A stretch of DNA of 64,000 nt from VXYL01 sp965116935. GTDB lineage: Bacteria > Pseudomonadota > Gammaproteobacteria > Pseudomonadales > Azotimanducaceae. This document shows positions 25,897 through 35,466 of this stretch, piece by piece. The translations under genes were made by a program, and so were the position numbers. Below the pieces are notes generated by a model. The model searched no databases, was not told where the DNA came from, and saw nothing but the letters and a program-made list of their open reading frames with translations. Within the stretch, counting starts at the first letter, position 1. The number at the start of each line of letters is the position of its first letter. The stretch is from assembly GCA_965116935.1 (NCBI GenBank), contig OZ220737.1, forward strand, positions 2,728,001 through 2,792,000. The letters are read 5' to 3'.

Positions 25897-27957
25897 ATGG
25901 GGGCCGGTACGGAAAGTCCGGAAGACAATCGCCAGCCGCAGGCACCCGCGTCGCCGCCCGCCTGGCTCTGGTTGCTGCCGCAGGCCGCGACGCCGCGAGG
26001 TGCGCTCGTCGCCGGCGCCTACTACACGCTCTGCCTCCTGCCGGCAGCGGCCATCGCCAGTCCTTTCGCGGTGCGTGCGTATTGGCTGGCGTCGAGCCTC
26101 GCGCTCGCCACAGGCGTGCTGTGGCTGCACGGGCGCCGCGGCTTGGCGCGTGTGGCCGCGTTCGCGATCAACGGCGTGGCGGCACTCGGCAACCTGCTTC
26201 TCGCAGTTTCCTTGGCCATCCAGGGCACGGGATTCAATGCCCAGTTCTTCTACCACTTGGATTTCGAGACGTTGCTTGCGGCAAAGGATGCCTTCGTATC
26301 GGTCAGCTATCTCGGCGCGGCGTACGTGCTGCTCGTGAGCGCATTGCCGGCGTTCCTGCCGACCGTGTGGGTCGCGCCTTGGCGCGCGCAGGCCGGATGG
26401 GCGCGTGCGGTGACTGTGGTGCTGGCGGTGGCCGTGACGCTCAATGCCGCGCTCCTGTCGCTGGCATGGTATGTCGGCGCGGAAATGGTCCGCCGGCATC
26501 GCATCGTGCTGGTGCCGAAGCCCGACTTCGAAGTCTTTGCCACACCCACAGGCGCTGTGCGCGATCTGGTTGTGGTCGTCGCCGAGTCGCTGGAAGCCAC
26601 CTACGCGAGAGCCGATCTTGTAGGCACAGACCTCACGCCGAATCTCACATCGCTTTCTGCTGACGCCACCCGGTTCGCCGACATGCGCCAGGTCTCTCAC
26701 ACCGGCTGGACGGCCGGTGCACTGGTTGCCGCCTCCTGCGGTATGCCCGTGGCGCCGGCCAGCTATTTCCGGCAAAAGACGCCGGGTGCCGAGGCGCGGA
26801 TGGACGGCGCGGTCTGCCTTGGTGACGTGCTTTCGGCGCACGGCTACCGAACCGCGTTCATGGTCGGCCATCCCCTGACGTTTGCAGGGCTCGATGACTT
26901 TCTTGCGGCGCACGGCTTTGCCGAGCGCTATGGCTTCGCCAAACTGCATAGGCGGCTTGCGGCACCGTCCTACATCTCCGGCTGGGGCCTCTTTGACGAT
27001 TCCTTGCTTGGCCTCGCCCGCGCCAAGCTGCGGGAACTGGCCGCCGGCGACGGGCCGTTTGCTTTGGTCGTGCTCACCATGGACACGCATTTTCCTCCGG
27101 GCTACCCATCGGCGAGTTGCGGCGCGCGGGACGACCCCGACGACCGCGCTTTCGTCATACGCTGTGCCGACCGGCTGGTCGCCTCGTTCATTGCCGACGT
27201 CCGTGCAGAGGTGCCGGATGCCGTCGTGGTGCTGTACTCGGATCACCTCTCGCAGGAAAGTCCCAGGCGTGCGGGACTCGTGCCGCTCGGCAGCGCCCTC
27301 GAAGCCGATGGTGCCGGCGGAATCCTCGACTTGGTGGACTTGCCGCACGGCGCAGACGCGCGTCGCCTCCGGTTCGCCATCTGGGACGCCATGCGACCGC
27401 CGGAAGTCGTGCGTCGGCCCGGCACGCACTTCGACATCATGCCCACCATCCTCGATTTCGTTGGGATCGATGGATGGGAGGTGCATGGGTTCGGCGTGTC
27501 GCTGTTGCGGCAGTCGAGCCCGTGGTTGGCGCATCCGAGCCCGGATGCGTTGCAGATCGTGCAGGACTTGGCGACGCTGCGCCTTGAGTCGGGAGACGAA
27601 GTGGCCTTCGACGCACGCGGTCCAACCGTCGAGGTTGATGGCGAGAGATTGCTCGCGACAGGCCGCGGGCTCACATTCAAGGATGCGGTGTTTGCCCTCA
27701 CCGTGGTCGAGGATGGCGCGGTCGTGCAGGTGCTCAACACCGAAACTCTCACCGCTGCCACCGGCGGCGCGAACGCCCCGGTGGTCGTTGGCATCTCGTC
27801 TCGGCCCGACACGAGCCGTCGCCTGTTGCGGCTGGCCGGCGAGGAGGCGAAGCCCGCGCCGGAGCTCGTCTATTTCGCCGGACGTCCCGGAACGCCAAAC
27901 TTCTACGTGGGAATCCTCCCAGCGGGTGAAACGCGAGCGGTAACCGTGCGCTACTGA
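25897..27957 (+). CDS. OpgB/MdoB-like phosphoglycerol (LTA-synthase-type) transferase
   Basis: The 686-residue protein starts 6 bp after the previous gene. Four to five N-terminal membrane helices (~35-205) are followed by a sulfatase-fold domain. The region V-V-V-A-E-S-L-E-A-T-Y and H-T-G-W-T-A-G-A-L-V-A-A-S-C-G-M-P (~268-284) carries the nucleophilic threonine, as in OpgB (W-T-x-x-G-x-V-A-x-x-C-G). M-D-T-H-F-P-P-G-Y-P-S-A-S-C and Y-S-D-H-L-S match OpgB metal-binding segments. It probably moves phosphoglycerol or phosphoethanolamine from lipid to periplasmic glucans or lipid-linked sugars. A ~140-residue beta-rich C-terminal extension is typical of OpgB proteins. It converges with the next gene, overlapping by 7 bp. 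Confidence 0.82.
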   Translation: MGAGTESPEDNRQPQAPASPPAWLWLLPQAATPRGALVAGAYYTLCLLPAAAIASPFAVRAYWLASSLALATGVLWLHGRRGLARVAAFAINGVAALGNLLLAVSLAIQGTGFNAQFFYHLDFETLLAAKDAFVSVSYLGAAYVLLVSALPAFLPTVWVAPWRAQAGWARAVTVVLAVAVTLNAALLSLAWYVGAEMVRRHRIVLVPKPDFEVFATPTGAVRDLVVVVAESLEATYARADLVGTDLTPNLTSLSADATRFADMRQVSHTGWTAGALVAASCGMPVAPASYFRQKTPGAEARMDGAVCLGDVLSAHGYRTAFMVGHPLTFAGLDDFLAAHGFAERYGFAKLHRRLAAPSYISGWGLFDDSLLGLARAKLRELAAGDGPFALVVLTMDTHFPPGYPSASCGARDDPDDRAFVIRCADRLVASFIADVRAEVPDAVVVLYSDHLSQESPRRAGLVPLGSALEADGAGGILDLVDLPHGADARRLRFAIWDAMRPPEVVRRPGTHFDIMPTILDFVGIDGWEVHGFGVSLLRQSSPWLAHPSPDALQIVQDLATLRLESGDEVAFDARGPTVEVDGERLLATGRGLTFKDAVFALTVVEDGAVVQVLNTETLTAATGGANAPVVVGISSRPDTSRRLLRLAGEEAKPAPELVYFAGRPGTPNFYVGILPAGETRAVTVRY

Positions 27958-29825
27958 CTCGACATCGAGGGCTCTTTGGCCGGTGGATGCGGGACGCCGC
28001 CCGGTTGCACGCGGTACAACTGCATGCCGCCATTGGCTCTCACGGGCGCAAGCCAGTCTGGCAGGCTGGCGTCGGCAAGCCGCTCGCTCAGGAATCCTTG
28101 CCGGTCGGGATACGCCACCGCGTCCAGGTGCCCCGGACAGAAGATGATCGCGTCCACGCCACGATCGGCTATCGTCGCCACGGTTTCGGCCTCGGTGCCG
28201 GCAAGTATCTTGCGGATGTCAACAATGCCCCTGACACTGCGGTGATAGGGCGCGGCAAGCACCCGGTGGTGGGTTCGCAGCAGTATCTCCGGTCCAAAGT
28301 TGATCGGCGCCGCTATTGTCAGGGCGCTGCGGCCAAGACCGCGCCGATCCTGAAGTGTCGCGAGCACGTCGTCGAGTTCGCACGACGGTTTGTCGTCCGC
28401 GTTGGACGGCCGGACGATCACTTGCACTAGGATGGGCAGGATCAAAACTGCGGTGTACGTGAATGGCACGCACAGCCTCAATGCCAGCCGTGTCACGTGG
28501 CGTCGCACCTCTCCAGCGCGTGTACTCAAGCCTGCCGTGAGCGGCAGCAAGGCGATGGCGCCTACGAGCGCGGCGTAAGGCAGGCCCCGAATCTGCCACC
28601 AACCGACGGCCAGGCCCGACAGTGCAAGGGTGAGGGTTGCAAGCCGAAGTGGATCTGTCCAGCCGCCGTGCCGAAGCCGTGCTCCCGCCACCAGCGCGCC
28701 CAACAACGGCAGCGCCGCGAATCCAGCGGCGGTGCCCGGCGCCGCGGCGAAATACCGAGGGAACGATCGGGCCTCGGAGACGTGGTCGAGCCAATATCGT
28801 GCCTCCGGCGCCAGTTCCGCATACGGACTGCCGAGACACTGCGGGAAGAGCAGTGCCGTAACTCCTGCCACAACCATGCCGGAAACGCCGACCGCGGCTA
28901 GACGGAGGTGCCATCCGGAGTCGAGGCCCGGCATGGGAGCATCTGCTTGCGGTGGGCCTGCCGACTCTGGCAGGGCGTCCTGCCTGCCCCCAAACGCGTG
29001 CGCGAACGTTGCGCCGCTCTGTTGCAGCGCGAGTGCGGTGGCACCGATGACAGCACAGCCAACGGTGCCGGTGACGTGCGGAAGCGATACGCGATCGCAT
29101 GCCGCGGTGGTCCAATCAGCCAATGGGGCGGTGAGCAGTAGCAGCACCGGCGCAGCCACGGCTAGCGCAGCCCCGAAGGCGGCCAAGCTCGGTGTGGCAT
29201 CCGCACGCACCACAGACGCAAGCATAAGCGCGAAGGCCGTCGCGGCAATGAACGGGAGCGTCTCCAGGCCCACCACCAGCGAGATGGCGGCGGCAACGCC
29301 AGCGGCGGCAGCCAGGCGGCTGTTGCCGGCCTTTAGAGAACGGAACGCGAAGCCGGCCGCGATGGCCACCAACACCAGCTGCAGGCCGTGGTGGTCCACC
29401 CGCCCTGGCCGCAGTTGTGCCAGTGCCACGATGAGAGCTGGCAGCGTAAGCAGCGTCGCCATGACGCGCTCTTTCCCCGGCACAAGCGGCACCGCGACCC
29501 AGAAGAGCAGCGCGACCAGGGTGCCGCCGAGCAGCGCCGGCACCACGACCACCGCAGCCTGCATCGCTTGGTCGCGACCGAGGATGGGCGTGGCAAGCGC
29601 CACCGAAACACCAAGCGGCAAGTCCGCGATTCGAGACCAGTGCATGACGCCGCCATCCGGCGGGTCGAGTCGCCGTTGCCGCGTATCGAGCCAAGCCTGT
29701 CCGTTGAGCCAGTCCACCACCTGCACCACGCGCATCGCATCGTCGGGGCCTTGCAGCAGGGCAACCATCGGTTCGTCGCCGGACAACGCCGGCCACGAGT
29801 ACGCCAAGGCGACCACGAGCACCAC
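27951..29825 (-). CDS. Putative GT-C-type membrane glycosyltransferase
   Basis: The 624-residue protein has about 12-13 membrane helices. After the first helix there is a conserved loop, G-P-D-D-A-M-R-V-V-Q-V-V-D-W-L-N-G-Q-A-W-L-D, continuing D-P-P-D-G-G-V-M-H-W-S-R. Its acidic D-D resembles the metal/substrate loop of GT-C enzymes. A second loop has R-P-G-R-V-D-H-H-G-L-Q, also seen in this family. A ~130-residue periplasmic domain closes the protein. It likely uses a polyprenyl-phosphate sugar, which the neighbouring family 2 transferase could supply. The start is one of two adjacent GTG codons. The assignment rests on motif pattern, not on a closely recognised homologue. Confidence 0.6.
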   Translation of the reverse strand: MVLVVALAYSWPALSGDEPMVALLQGPDDAMRVVQVVDWLNGQAWLDTRQRRLDPPDGGVMHWSRIADLPLGVSVALATPILGRDQAMQAAVVVVPALLGGTLVALLFWVAVPLVPGKERVMATLLTLPALIVALAQLRPGRVDHHGLQLVLVAIAAGFAFRSLKAGNSRLAAAAGVAAAISLVVGLETLPFIAATAFALMLASVVRADATPSLAAFGAALAVAAPVLLLLTAPLADWTTAACDRVSLPHVTGTVGCAVIGATALALQQSGATFAHAFGGRQDALPESAGPPQADAPMPGLDSGWHLRLAAVGVSGMVVAGVTALLFPQCLGSPYAELAPEARYWLDHVSEARSFPRYFAAAPGTAAGFAALPLLGALVAGARLRHGGWTDPLRLATLTLALSGLAVGWWQIRGLPYAALVGAIALLPLTAGLSTRAGEVRRHVTRLALRLCVPFTYTAVLILPILVQVIVRPSNADDKPSCELDDVLATLQDRRGLGRSALTIAAPINFGPEILLRTHHRVLAAPYHRSVRGIVDIRKILAGTEAETVATIADRGVDAIIFCPGHLDAVAYPDRQGFLSERLADASLPDWLAPVRANGGMQLYRVQPGGVPHPPAKEPSMSSQ

Positions 29826-29890
29826 GGCGACGTAGGCGGCGCATGATGCCGAGGCGCGGCGTACTCGCCCCGTGCGCTGGCGAATCTTGC

Positions 29891-30841
29891 TCAGCCCTTT
29901 TGGCCGGCGTTGGCGTTGCCGACGCCGGGGGCAGGGAAGGAGAGATAGTGCAGCCGCTTGGTCTCGCGGCGCGCACGAGTGACCGCATCGAGCAGCACGC
30001 CGCCGGCAAGGCTGAGGGCCCCGAGCAGCGCCATCCCCGTGGCGAGGACGGCTGTTGGCAGGCGGGGCACGAGGCCGGTGGCGAGATACTCCGTCAACAG
30101 GGGCCAGGCGAGGGTCACCGCCGCTGCCTCGAGCATGCCGAAGAGAGCGGCAAAGAGCGCGAGCGGCCTTTCCTCCTTGACCAATACCGCAATGGTGCGG
30201 ACGATGGCGAGGCCGTCGCGCAGCGTTCGCAGCTTGCTCCGAGAGCCAGGCCCTCGCTCCACGTAGGGTATGTCCACCTCTGTCGCCGGCAGCCGCATCT
30301 GCAGCGCATGCACGGCGATCTCCGTTTCCACCTCGAAGCCGGCCGACAGCGCCGGAAACGACTTCACGAAACGCCGCGAAAGCACCCGGTAGCCGGTCAG
30401 GATGTCACGGAAGCGACGTCCGAACAGCAGCCCCACCGCCCGCGTGATCATGGCATTGCCGAATTGGTGTCCGGCCGGATACGCCGATGCTTGCGTCGCG
30501 ACGCGGGCACCGCAGACCATGTCGAGGTGGCCTTGGACGAGTGTCGCGACCATGCCGGCGGCTGCCTTCGCCGGGTAGGTGCGGTCACCATCGACCAGCA
30601 CCACCACGTCGGCGTCGATGTCGCTGAACATGCGCCGGACAACATTGCCCTTGCCGCGCGTTGGCTCGGCACGCACGACGGCACCGGCTGCGGCCGCTCT
30701 GCTCGCTGTTGCGTCAGTCGATCCGTTGTCGTAGACGAACACCTGGGCACCCGGCAGGGCTTCGCGGAAGTCCGCGACCACCTCGGCTATCGTAGCCTCC
30801 TCGTCCAGGCAAGGAATGGCGACGGCGACGGACGGCGGCAA
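29891..30841 (-). CDS. Family 2 glycosyltransferase (polyprenyl-phosphate sugar synthase-like)
   Basis: The product has 316 residues from a TTG start chosen because GGGAAGGGAG precedes it; the open frame upstream is antisense to other coding DNA and lacks a better start. A GT-A domain has A-I-P-C-L-D-E-E (start), Y-D-N-G-S-T-D, R-G-K-G-N-V-V-R, the DxD-like V-D-G-D-R-T-Y, and D-I-L-T-G-Y-R-V-L-S-R-R-F. Two C-terminal membrane helices follow. This is the dolichol-phosphate-mannose-synthase-like layout, so it probably loads a sugar onto a lipid carrier at the cytoplasmic face. It lies upstream of the GT-C-like gene on the same strand (65-bp gap) and is likely co-transcribed with it. Confidence 0.82.
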   Translation of the reverse strand: MPPSVAVAIPCLDEEATIAEVVADFREALPGAQVFVYDNGSTDATASRAAAAGAVVRAEPTRGKGNVVRRMFSDIDADVVVLVDGDRTYPAKAAAGMVATLVQGHLDMVCGARVATQASAYPAGHQFGNAMITRAVGLLFGRRFRDILTGYRVLSRRFVKSFPALSAGFEVETEIAVHALQMRLPATEVDIPYVERGPGSRSKLRTLRDGLAIVRTIAVLVKEERPLALFAALFGMLEAAAVTLAWPLLTEYLATGLVPRLPTAVLATGMALLGALSLAGGVLLDAVTRARRETKRLHYLSFPAPGVGNANAGQKG

Positions 30842-30911
30842 GCGGGCGACTCCCTTCCCTGTGCCGAGCGCGCCCGTGCCAGCCAGGACTGGTGACGCAA
30901 GACGCTCCGAG

Positions 30912-33611
30912 CTATTTCGTTGGCCTGTAGCGCAGCTGCACGCCGAACTCCTGCGGGTTGGTCGGATAGCCGAGTGCAGGTTGGTTGCCAAGGCCGCTGA
31001 TCGGCAGGAACTCAACGAGGCCAATCTCGTCGGTGATGTTCTGCACGAAGAGCATGATGCTGAGCTTCTCGCCCGGTGCGATCCACGTTGCGCTCGCATC
31101 CCAACGCGAATAGGCCGGAATCTCGTAGAAGGAGAAGTTGCCGATGTTGGGGTGCTGCGAGTCCGTGAAGGAGTAGGTGCTCCGTATCTGTAGGCTGCCG
31201 TTGCCTCCAAGCGAACGTTCATGCGCCAGCGTGAACGCCACCTTGTGCGCTGGCTGCATCGGCAGCTTGTTGCCGGTCATGTCCACCGGGAGCGGATACA
31301 GACTGGTAACCGTCTCGCCGGTATCGAAGTCTATGTGGTCGTGCGGCAGGTACTCTGCCTCGGGATTGCCCCAAACCACCGAGGAATGGGGACCGAGTTC
31401 CGAGTCTTGGTAGGCATAGAAGCCGCTAAGACGCCACCCCTCGCTTATTCGGTAGGCGAACTCGAAGTCAAGGCCCCAGATCTTGGTGTCGTCGATGTTG
31501 GACGTGTATTCGGCAAGGGGCGTTGCATTGAAGGGCGGAAGCTGCAAACCCGGCGGCGGCAACTGCTCGCCATTGAGCTGATAGCCCTGAAAGTCGTTCA
31601 TCCAGACACCAGCCGCCACTTGTAGGCGCGAGTCGAAAACCAGCCCCTTCATGCCGGCCTCGTAGTTCACCAGCGTCTCTTCGTCCACCAACGGTGCCTG
31701 CACGCCTGGCAGCGGAGAGTTGAAGGCTCCGGAGCGGTAGCCGGTCGAGACCCGGCCATAGACGAGCTGATCGCTTTGGGTGGTGTACTCGATGCTGATG
31801 TGGCCAATGGTGGCGTCCCAGGTGTGCGTTTCGTCAACGCCGCCGTTGGGGAAGAAGACGCTGGTGAGCGCGCCGCCGAGCGGGACGATGGCGAATCCGC
31901 CGCCTGCCTCCGGCCGCTGCGACTTTTCGTCTGCGGTGTATCGCAGTCCGCCCGAAACCGTCCATTGCTCGTTGAGGTCGAGTGTGCCGGTGAGGAATGC
32001 AGCTTGCGTTTCCGATCCCGCGCCGGTGTAAAAGCGCACCGTCTCGGTGTGTTCGGTGCCTTCCGGGCAATACCAGTACAGGCCCTCCCACTGGTCGGCT
32101 TCGGCCGGATCGCTCGTGCCGATGCCGAAGCCTTCGACCACGCCAACGAGCACGTCCTGGCAATTGTTGACGGGCACGAACCCAAATATTGGCGAGGCGG
32201 CTCGTGCCTGCTCGTCGGCGCTGCCGAAGCGATAGGGTCTCGTCATGTCCACGCGGACAAGGTCCCAGAACAGCGTGTTCTCGTACGCGAACACTCCGCC
32301 GATGAAGTTGAAGGCGCCGTCGAAATCGGACGACAAAAGCAGCTCCTGCGATCGCTCGTCGTAGAGGTAGGGAAGGATGTAATGCGTATCGTTGAACGGC
32401 GTCACCAGTCCGTCGGAGGCGACCGTGTGATCGTCCGGTGTCGAAACGCGATTGGAGTAGTCCGCATCCTTGACGTTAATCATGTCCACGTCGCTGTCGC
32501 TCATGGAGTAGCGCAGGCTCAGGTTGTCCGTTAGGTCGTACTGCGCATAAACGGTGAGCAAGTCGCTCCTGCTGTCCTGCGAGCCGGTGTAGTTCAGCGC
32601 CACCTTGTTCTCGATGTCGCCGCAGTGGAACCCAGGCCGACCGATGGGGCAGTTTGGATCGATTGCGGGATTCGGCGTTTCGTAGAGGTACAGGTTGTTG
32701 GGCGTGGCCTCTGCTCCGGGACGAGGCGGCGCCGCTTGGCCGCCGTGGGCGCCAAGGACGATCATCGGATCCGTCCGATTCAGGTTGCTGAGCTGTAGCA
32801 GCGACCTCGACGTGCCTTCATCCTGCAGCCGCGCCCAGCGCACGTTCATGTCGAATCGTTCCGTGGTGTAGCGAAGCTGCGGCGCGAGGAAGGTCTGATC
32901 CGGCCGGTCATAGTCGTCGCCGAGGCCGATGTTCTCCTGGCGTCCATCGCCGGCATGCACGCCGCCCGTCACTCGGAAGCTGAGGAAGTCGCCAAGCGGG
33001 CCGCCGAAGGCCGCGTTGTAGCGTCGCTGCGACACGTCCGTAAACTCGGTCATCAGTTCCGCGTCCCATTCCCGCGTCGGCCGCTTGTACACGACGTTGA
33101 CGGAGCCGGCGATGGAGTTGCGACCGTTCAGCGTACCCTGCGGGCCACGTGCCACCTCGATGCGCGCTAGGTCGAAGCCGCCGCTCGGCAGCCTGCCGTA
33201 CACACCCACGGTGTAAGCGCCGTCAATGTAGGTGGCGACGGCACGGTCGGTGTGCGTTTGGCCGGCGAGCCGTGTGCCGATGCCGCGGATGACGGTGCCC
33301 TGTCCTTCCTGGTCCATTTCGTCGCCGAACTGCAGACCAGGCACCAGGTTTTGCAGGTCCACCTTGTCCTGTATCACGAGTTCTTCAAGCACCGTGGAGT
33401 CAAGCGCCGTGATCGTCATCGGCAAATCGAGGATGTTCTCCTCGATCCGCTCTGCCGTCACGATGACCTCCAGGAATCCCTCGAGGGTGGCCATCTCGCC
33501 CCCTGCCTCGTCTTGAGCAACCACTGCGGCCGCCGTGCAGGATGCCAGAATGGCGAGTGCGACTCGCCATCCGGCACGCTTGGCCATACGAAGTTTGCGC
33601 ACGTTCTGCAT
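30912..33611 (-). CDS. TonB-dependent outer-membrane receptor (1)
   Basis: The 899-residue protein starts at an ATG behind GGGGAGAG. A signal peptide ends around A-A-V-V-A-Q. The TonB-box-like segment F-L-E-V-I-V-T-A-E-R-I-E-E-N precedes the plug domain (V-I-R-G-I-G-T-R, A-R-I-E-V-A-R-G-P-Q-G-T-L-N-G-R-N-S-I-A-G). The 22-strand barrel follows and ends in a C-terminal aromatic/charged strand (G-V-Q-L-R-Y-R-P-T-K). Cysteine-bearing extracellular loops occur near 340 and 550. The substrate is unknown; plug features resemble the broad class used by aquatic bacteria for siderophores or complex organics. It is divergent from the Roadblock-like gene at 33893. Confidence 0.9.
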   Translation of the reverse strand: MQNVRKLRMAKRAGWRVALAILASCTAAAVVAQDEAGGEMATLEGFLEVIVTAERIEENILDLPMTITALDSTVLEELVIQDKVDLQNLVPGLQFGDEMDQEGQGTVIRGIGTRLAGQTHTDRAVATYIDGAYTVGVYGRLPSGGFDLARIEVARGPQGTLNGRNSIAGSVNVVYKRPTREWDAELMTEFTDVSQRRYNAAFGGPLGDFLSFRVTGGVHAGDGRQENIGLGDDYDRPDQTFLAPQLRYTTERFDMNVRWARLQDEGTSRSLLQLSNLNRTDPMIVLGAHGGQAAPPRPGAEATPNNLYLYETPNPAIDPNCPIGRPGFHCGDIENKVALNYTGSQDSRSDLLTVYAQYDLTDNLSLRYSMSDSDVDMINVKDADYSNRVSTPDDHTVASDGLVTPFNDTHYILPYLYDERSQELLLSSDFDGAFNFIGGVFAYENTLFWDLVRVDMTRPYRFGSADEQARAASPIFGFVPVNNCQDVLVGVVEGFGIGTSDPAEADQWEGLYWYCPEGTEHTETVRFYTGAGSETQAAFLTGTLDLNEQWTVSGGLRYTADEKSQRPEAGGGFAIVPLGGALTSVFFPNGGVDETHTWDATIGHISIEYTTQSDQLVYGRVSTGYRSGAFNSPLPGVQAPLVDEETLVNYEAGMKGLVFDSRLQVAAGVWMNDFQGYQLNGEQLPPPGLQLPPFNATPLAEYTSNIDDTKIWGLDFEFAYRISEGWRLSGFYAYQDSELGPHSSVVWGNPEAEYLPHDHIDFDTGETVTSLYPLPVDMTGNKLPMQPAHKVAFTLAHERSLGGNGSLQIRSTYSFTDSQHPNIGNFSFYEIPAYSRWDASATWIAPGEKLSIMLFVQNITDEIGLVEFLPISGLGNQPALGYPTNPQEFGVQLRYRPTK

Positions 33612-33892
33612 TGTTCTCTCCCCATCCCAAAAGGTCCTTATCGCCAGTCGCGCAAGAGCCTCCGCCTGTCCGACAGAGCGCAACGCGACGCAGGTCATTT
33701 ATAAGCCATTTCGTGGCCTTGCGCCAAGGTTTTCGCCGAGCGGTCCGAACCGCCAACGTGGCGCGAATGGCAGCCGAGGGCCGCGCGGCAAGCAACACGT
33801 CGCGCCGGACATTTGCGCCGGTTTGACACGACGAGGGCGAGGCGGGATGATTGTTGACACGAAGTCGCGGCCACTCAGGTCAAGGGGGAGGC

Positions 33893-34384
33893 ATGCGGAA
33901 AGAGAGCGTGAGAAGGGCATGCGAGAACATCGTCGCCGAGGGGGGCACGAGTGCTTGCGTGCTGATGGACTTGGATACGGGCCTGCCGTTGGCACTGCAG
34001 GTGAAGTCTGGTGACATCAGCACGGACGCCATGGAGCTGCTTGCGGCGGCCAGTGCATCCTACTTCAACGAGAGCAACTTGCTGGACAATCCGGACCATG
34101 ATGTCGAGGATGTCCAGACAACTACCGACGACTCCTACGTCTTCATGTCGCGCGTTCCTGGACGGGCAAACGAGCTGCTGATCTTGGTGGCGGACCGCGC
34201 CACGACGAACTTGGGCCTCGGCTGGGCATCTATGCGTCAGGCCCTGGCCGAAGTCCGGGATGCGGGCCTCTATGACGATGAGGAGGTGCCGACCGTCGCC
34301 GAAGATGAGAGCGCTGCCTCTGCGGATCAGGGCGAGATGTTCAACGTACGATCGCACCATAGGCGTCGCAGCATCTGGGACTAA
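33893..34384 (+). CDS. Roadblock/LC7-like protein (second copy)
   Basis: The 163-residue protein starts at an ATG behind AAGGGGGAGG. It shares with the 17022 protein the order: basic helix, A-C-V-L-M-D-L-D-T-G-L-P-L-A, long helix, then strands F-M-S-R-V-P and L-L-I-L-V-A-D and the helix N-L-G-L-G-W-A-S-M-R-Q. The acidic linker and polar C-terminus differ. The position next to (convergent with) tadC and the paralog's position near the other Tad cluster make a regulatory link to the pilus possible, but this is inference. No GTPase gene is adjacent. Confidence 0.6.
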   Translation: MRKESVRRACENIVAEGGTSACVLMDLDTGLPLALQVKSGDISTDAMELLAAASASYFNESNLLDNPDHDVEDVQTTTDDSYVFMSRVPGRANELLILVADRATTNLGLGWASMRQALAEVRDAGLYDDEEVPTVAEDESAASADQGEMFNVRSHHRRRSIWD

Positions 34385-34512
34385 GGCATCCGCCGCAAGG
34401 TCAGCCTCTCATCCCCAAAGAACCACTGATCCGGTAGGGTTCCCGTCCGGTGCGGTCCGCTGTCGAGACTGCCGCAACGGTTTCCTTGCAACATGCGCTG
34501 CCGATGCTCGCT

Positions 34513-35466
34513 TCACCGCCCTCCGAAGGAGGCCAGAGACTCTGTGAGCTGCACCAGCGCCGGCCCGCCGACGATTACCATCATGCCGGGCAGCACGAAA
34601 ACCATCGTGGGAAGTATGAGCAGCACCGGCAGGCGTGCCGTTTTCGCCTGAATGGCCGAGATGAGCTCTACGCGATAGGAGGCGCTGAACTTGCGCAGCG
34701 CGTCTGCGACGGGCGTACCTTGTCGTTCGCTCTGGGTAACAGTGGTCGCGAGGTCCCGGAAATCGCGGCTGTCGAGGCGCTCTGCCAGCCGGCCCAAGGC
34801 GGCCTCGCGTGTGCGACCGTGCAGGTTCATGTCGAAACTAACCTGCCGCAGCTCGTCAGCGAGGTCCGGTTGAATGGTGCGCAAGTCCACGACCGTACGC
34901 TGCAGAGCACGCTCGAAAGTGTGACCTGATTCCAGACACACAACCAACAGGTCGAACGCGTCCGCCAGCCCGCCGTGGATGCGCCGCATGCGGGCTGCAG
35001 CGAGGTGGGTGATCGCGAACTCGGGCACGATGTTGGCTCCGACGCCGAAGAAGAGGCCCCCGACAAGTCCTGCCCCCACTCCTAACATGCCAGGGTACAA
35101 GGGCTGCAGCAGGACGAAACCCACCGCAAGGCCAGCGGTCAGCGATGCAAGCTTGGTTCCGAGCACGATCGGCAGTGCTCTCGTGGACTGGAACCCCGCT
35201 CGCTGAAGCCCCGTCGCGATCTTGGCGCGATCTGCGTCGCCGAGCGGTAGCAGGCCACCAAGACCCGCCATGAGCCGCCCGAAGTAGCTGCGGAACTGCG
35301 TCGCTCTCATGCCGAGGCGCTCCTCGACGCTCTCCTGGCTGTCGGTGCCACCGGCGAGGCGCAGGCGGCGTCCCATCTGTCGCCTTGTCAGGACCACGGC
35401 GATCAAGGCGTGCAGGGCCATGGTCAACATACAGAACGCGATGACATCGAGCAGATCGGCGGTCAT
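34513..35466 (-). CDS. tadC: Tad pilus inner-membrane platform protein TadC
   Basis: The 317-residue protein is a type II secretion GspF-domain protein. An N-terminal helix, a cytoplasmic segment, two central helices (~108-150), the conserved four-helix GspF core (D-A-F-D-L-L-V-V-C-L-E-S-G, E-R-Q-G-T-P-V-A-D-A-L) and a C-terminal helix pair follow in order. It pairs with TadB as the platform through which CpaF drives pilin assembly. Its ATG overlaps the tadB stop by 4 bp (ATGA), and it is the last gene of the minus-strand operon. Confidence 0.9.
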   Translation of the reverse strand: MTADLLDVIAFCMLTMALHALIAVVLTRRQMGRRLRLAGGTDSQESVEERLGMRATQFRSYFGRLMAGLGGLLPLGDADRAKIATGLQRAGFQSTRALPIVLGTKLASLTAGLAVGFVLLQPLYPGMLGVGAGLVGGLFFGVGANIVPEFAITHLAAARMRRIHGGLADAFDLLVVCLESGHTFERALQRTVVDLRTIQPDLADELRQVSFDMNLHGRTREAALGRLAERLDSRDFRDLATTVTQSERQGTPVADALRKFSASYRVELISAIQAKTARLPVLLILPTMVFVLPGMMVIVGGPALVQLTESLASFGGR

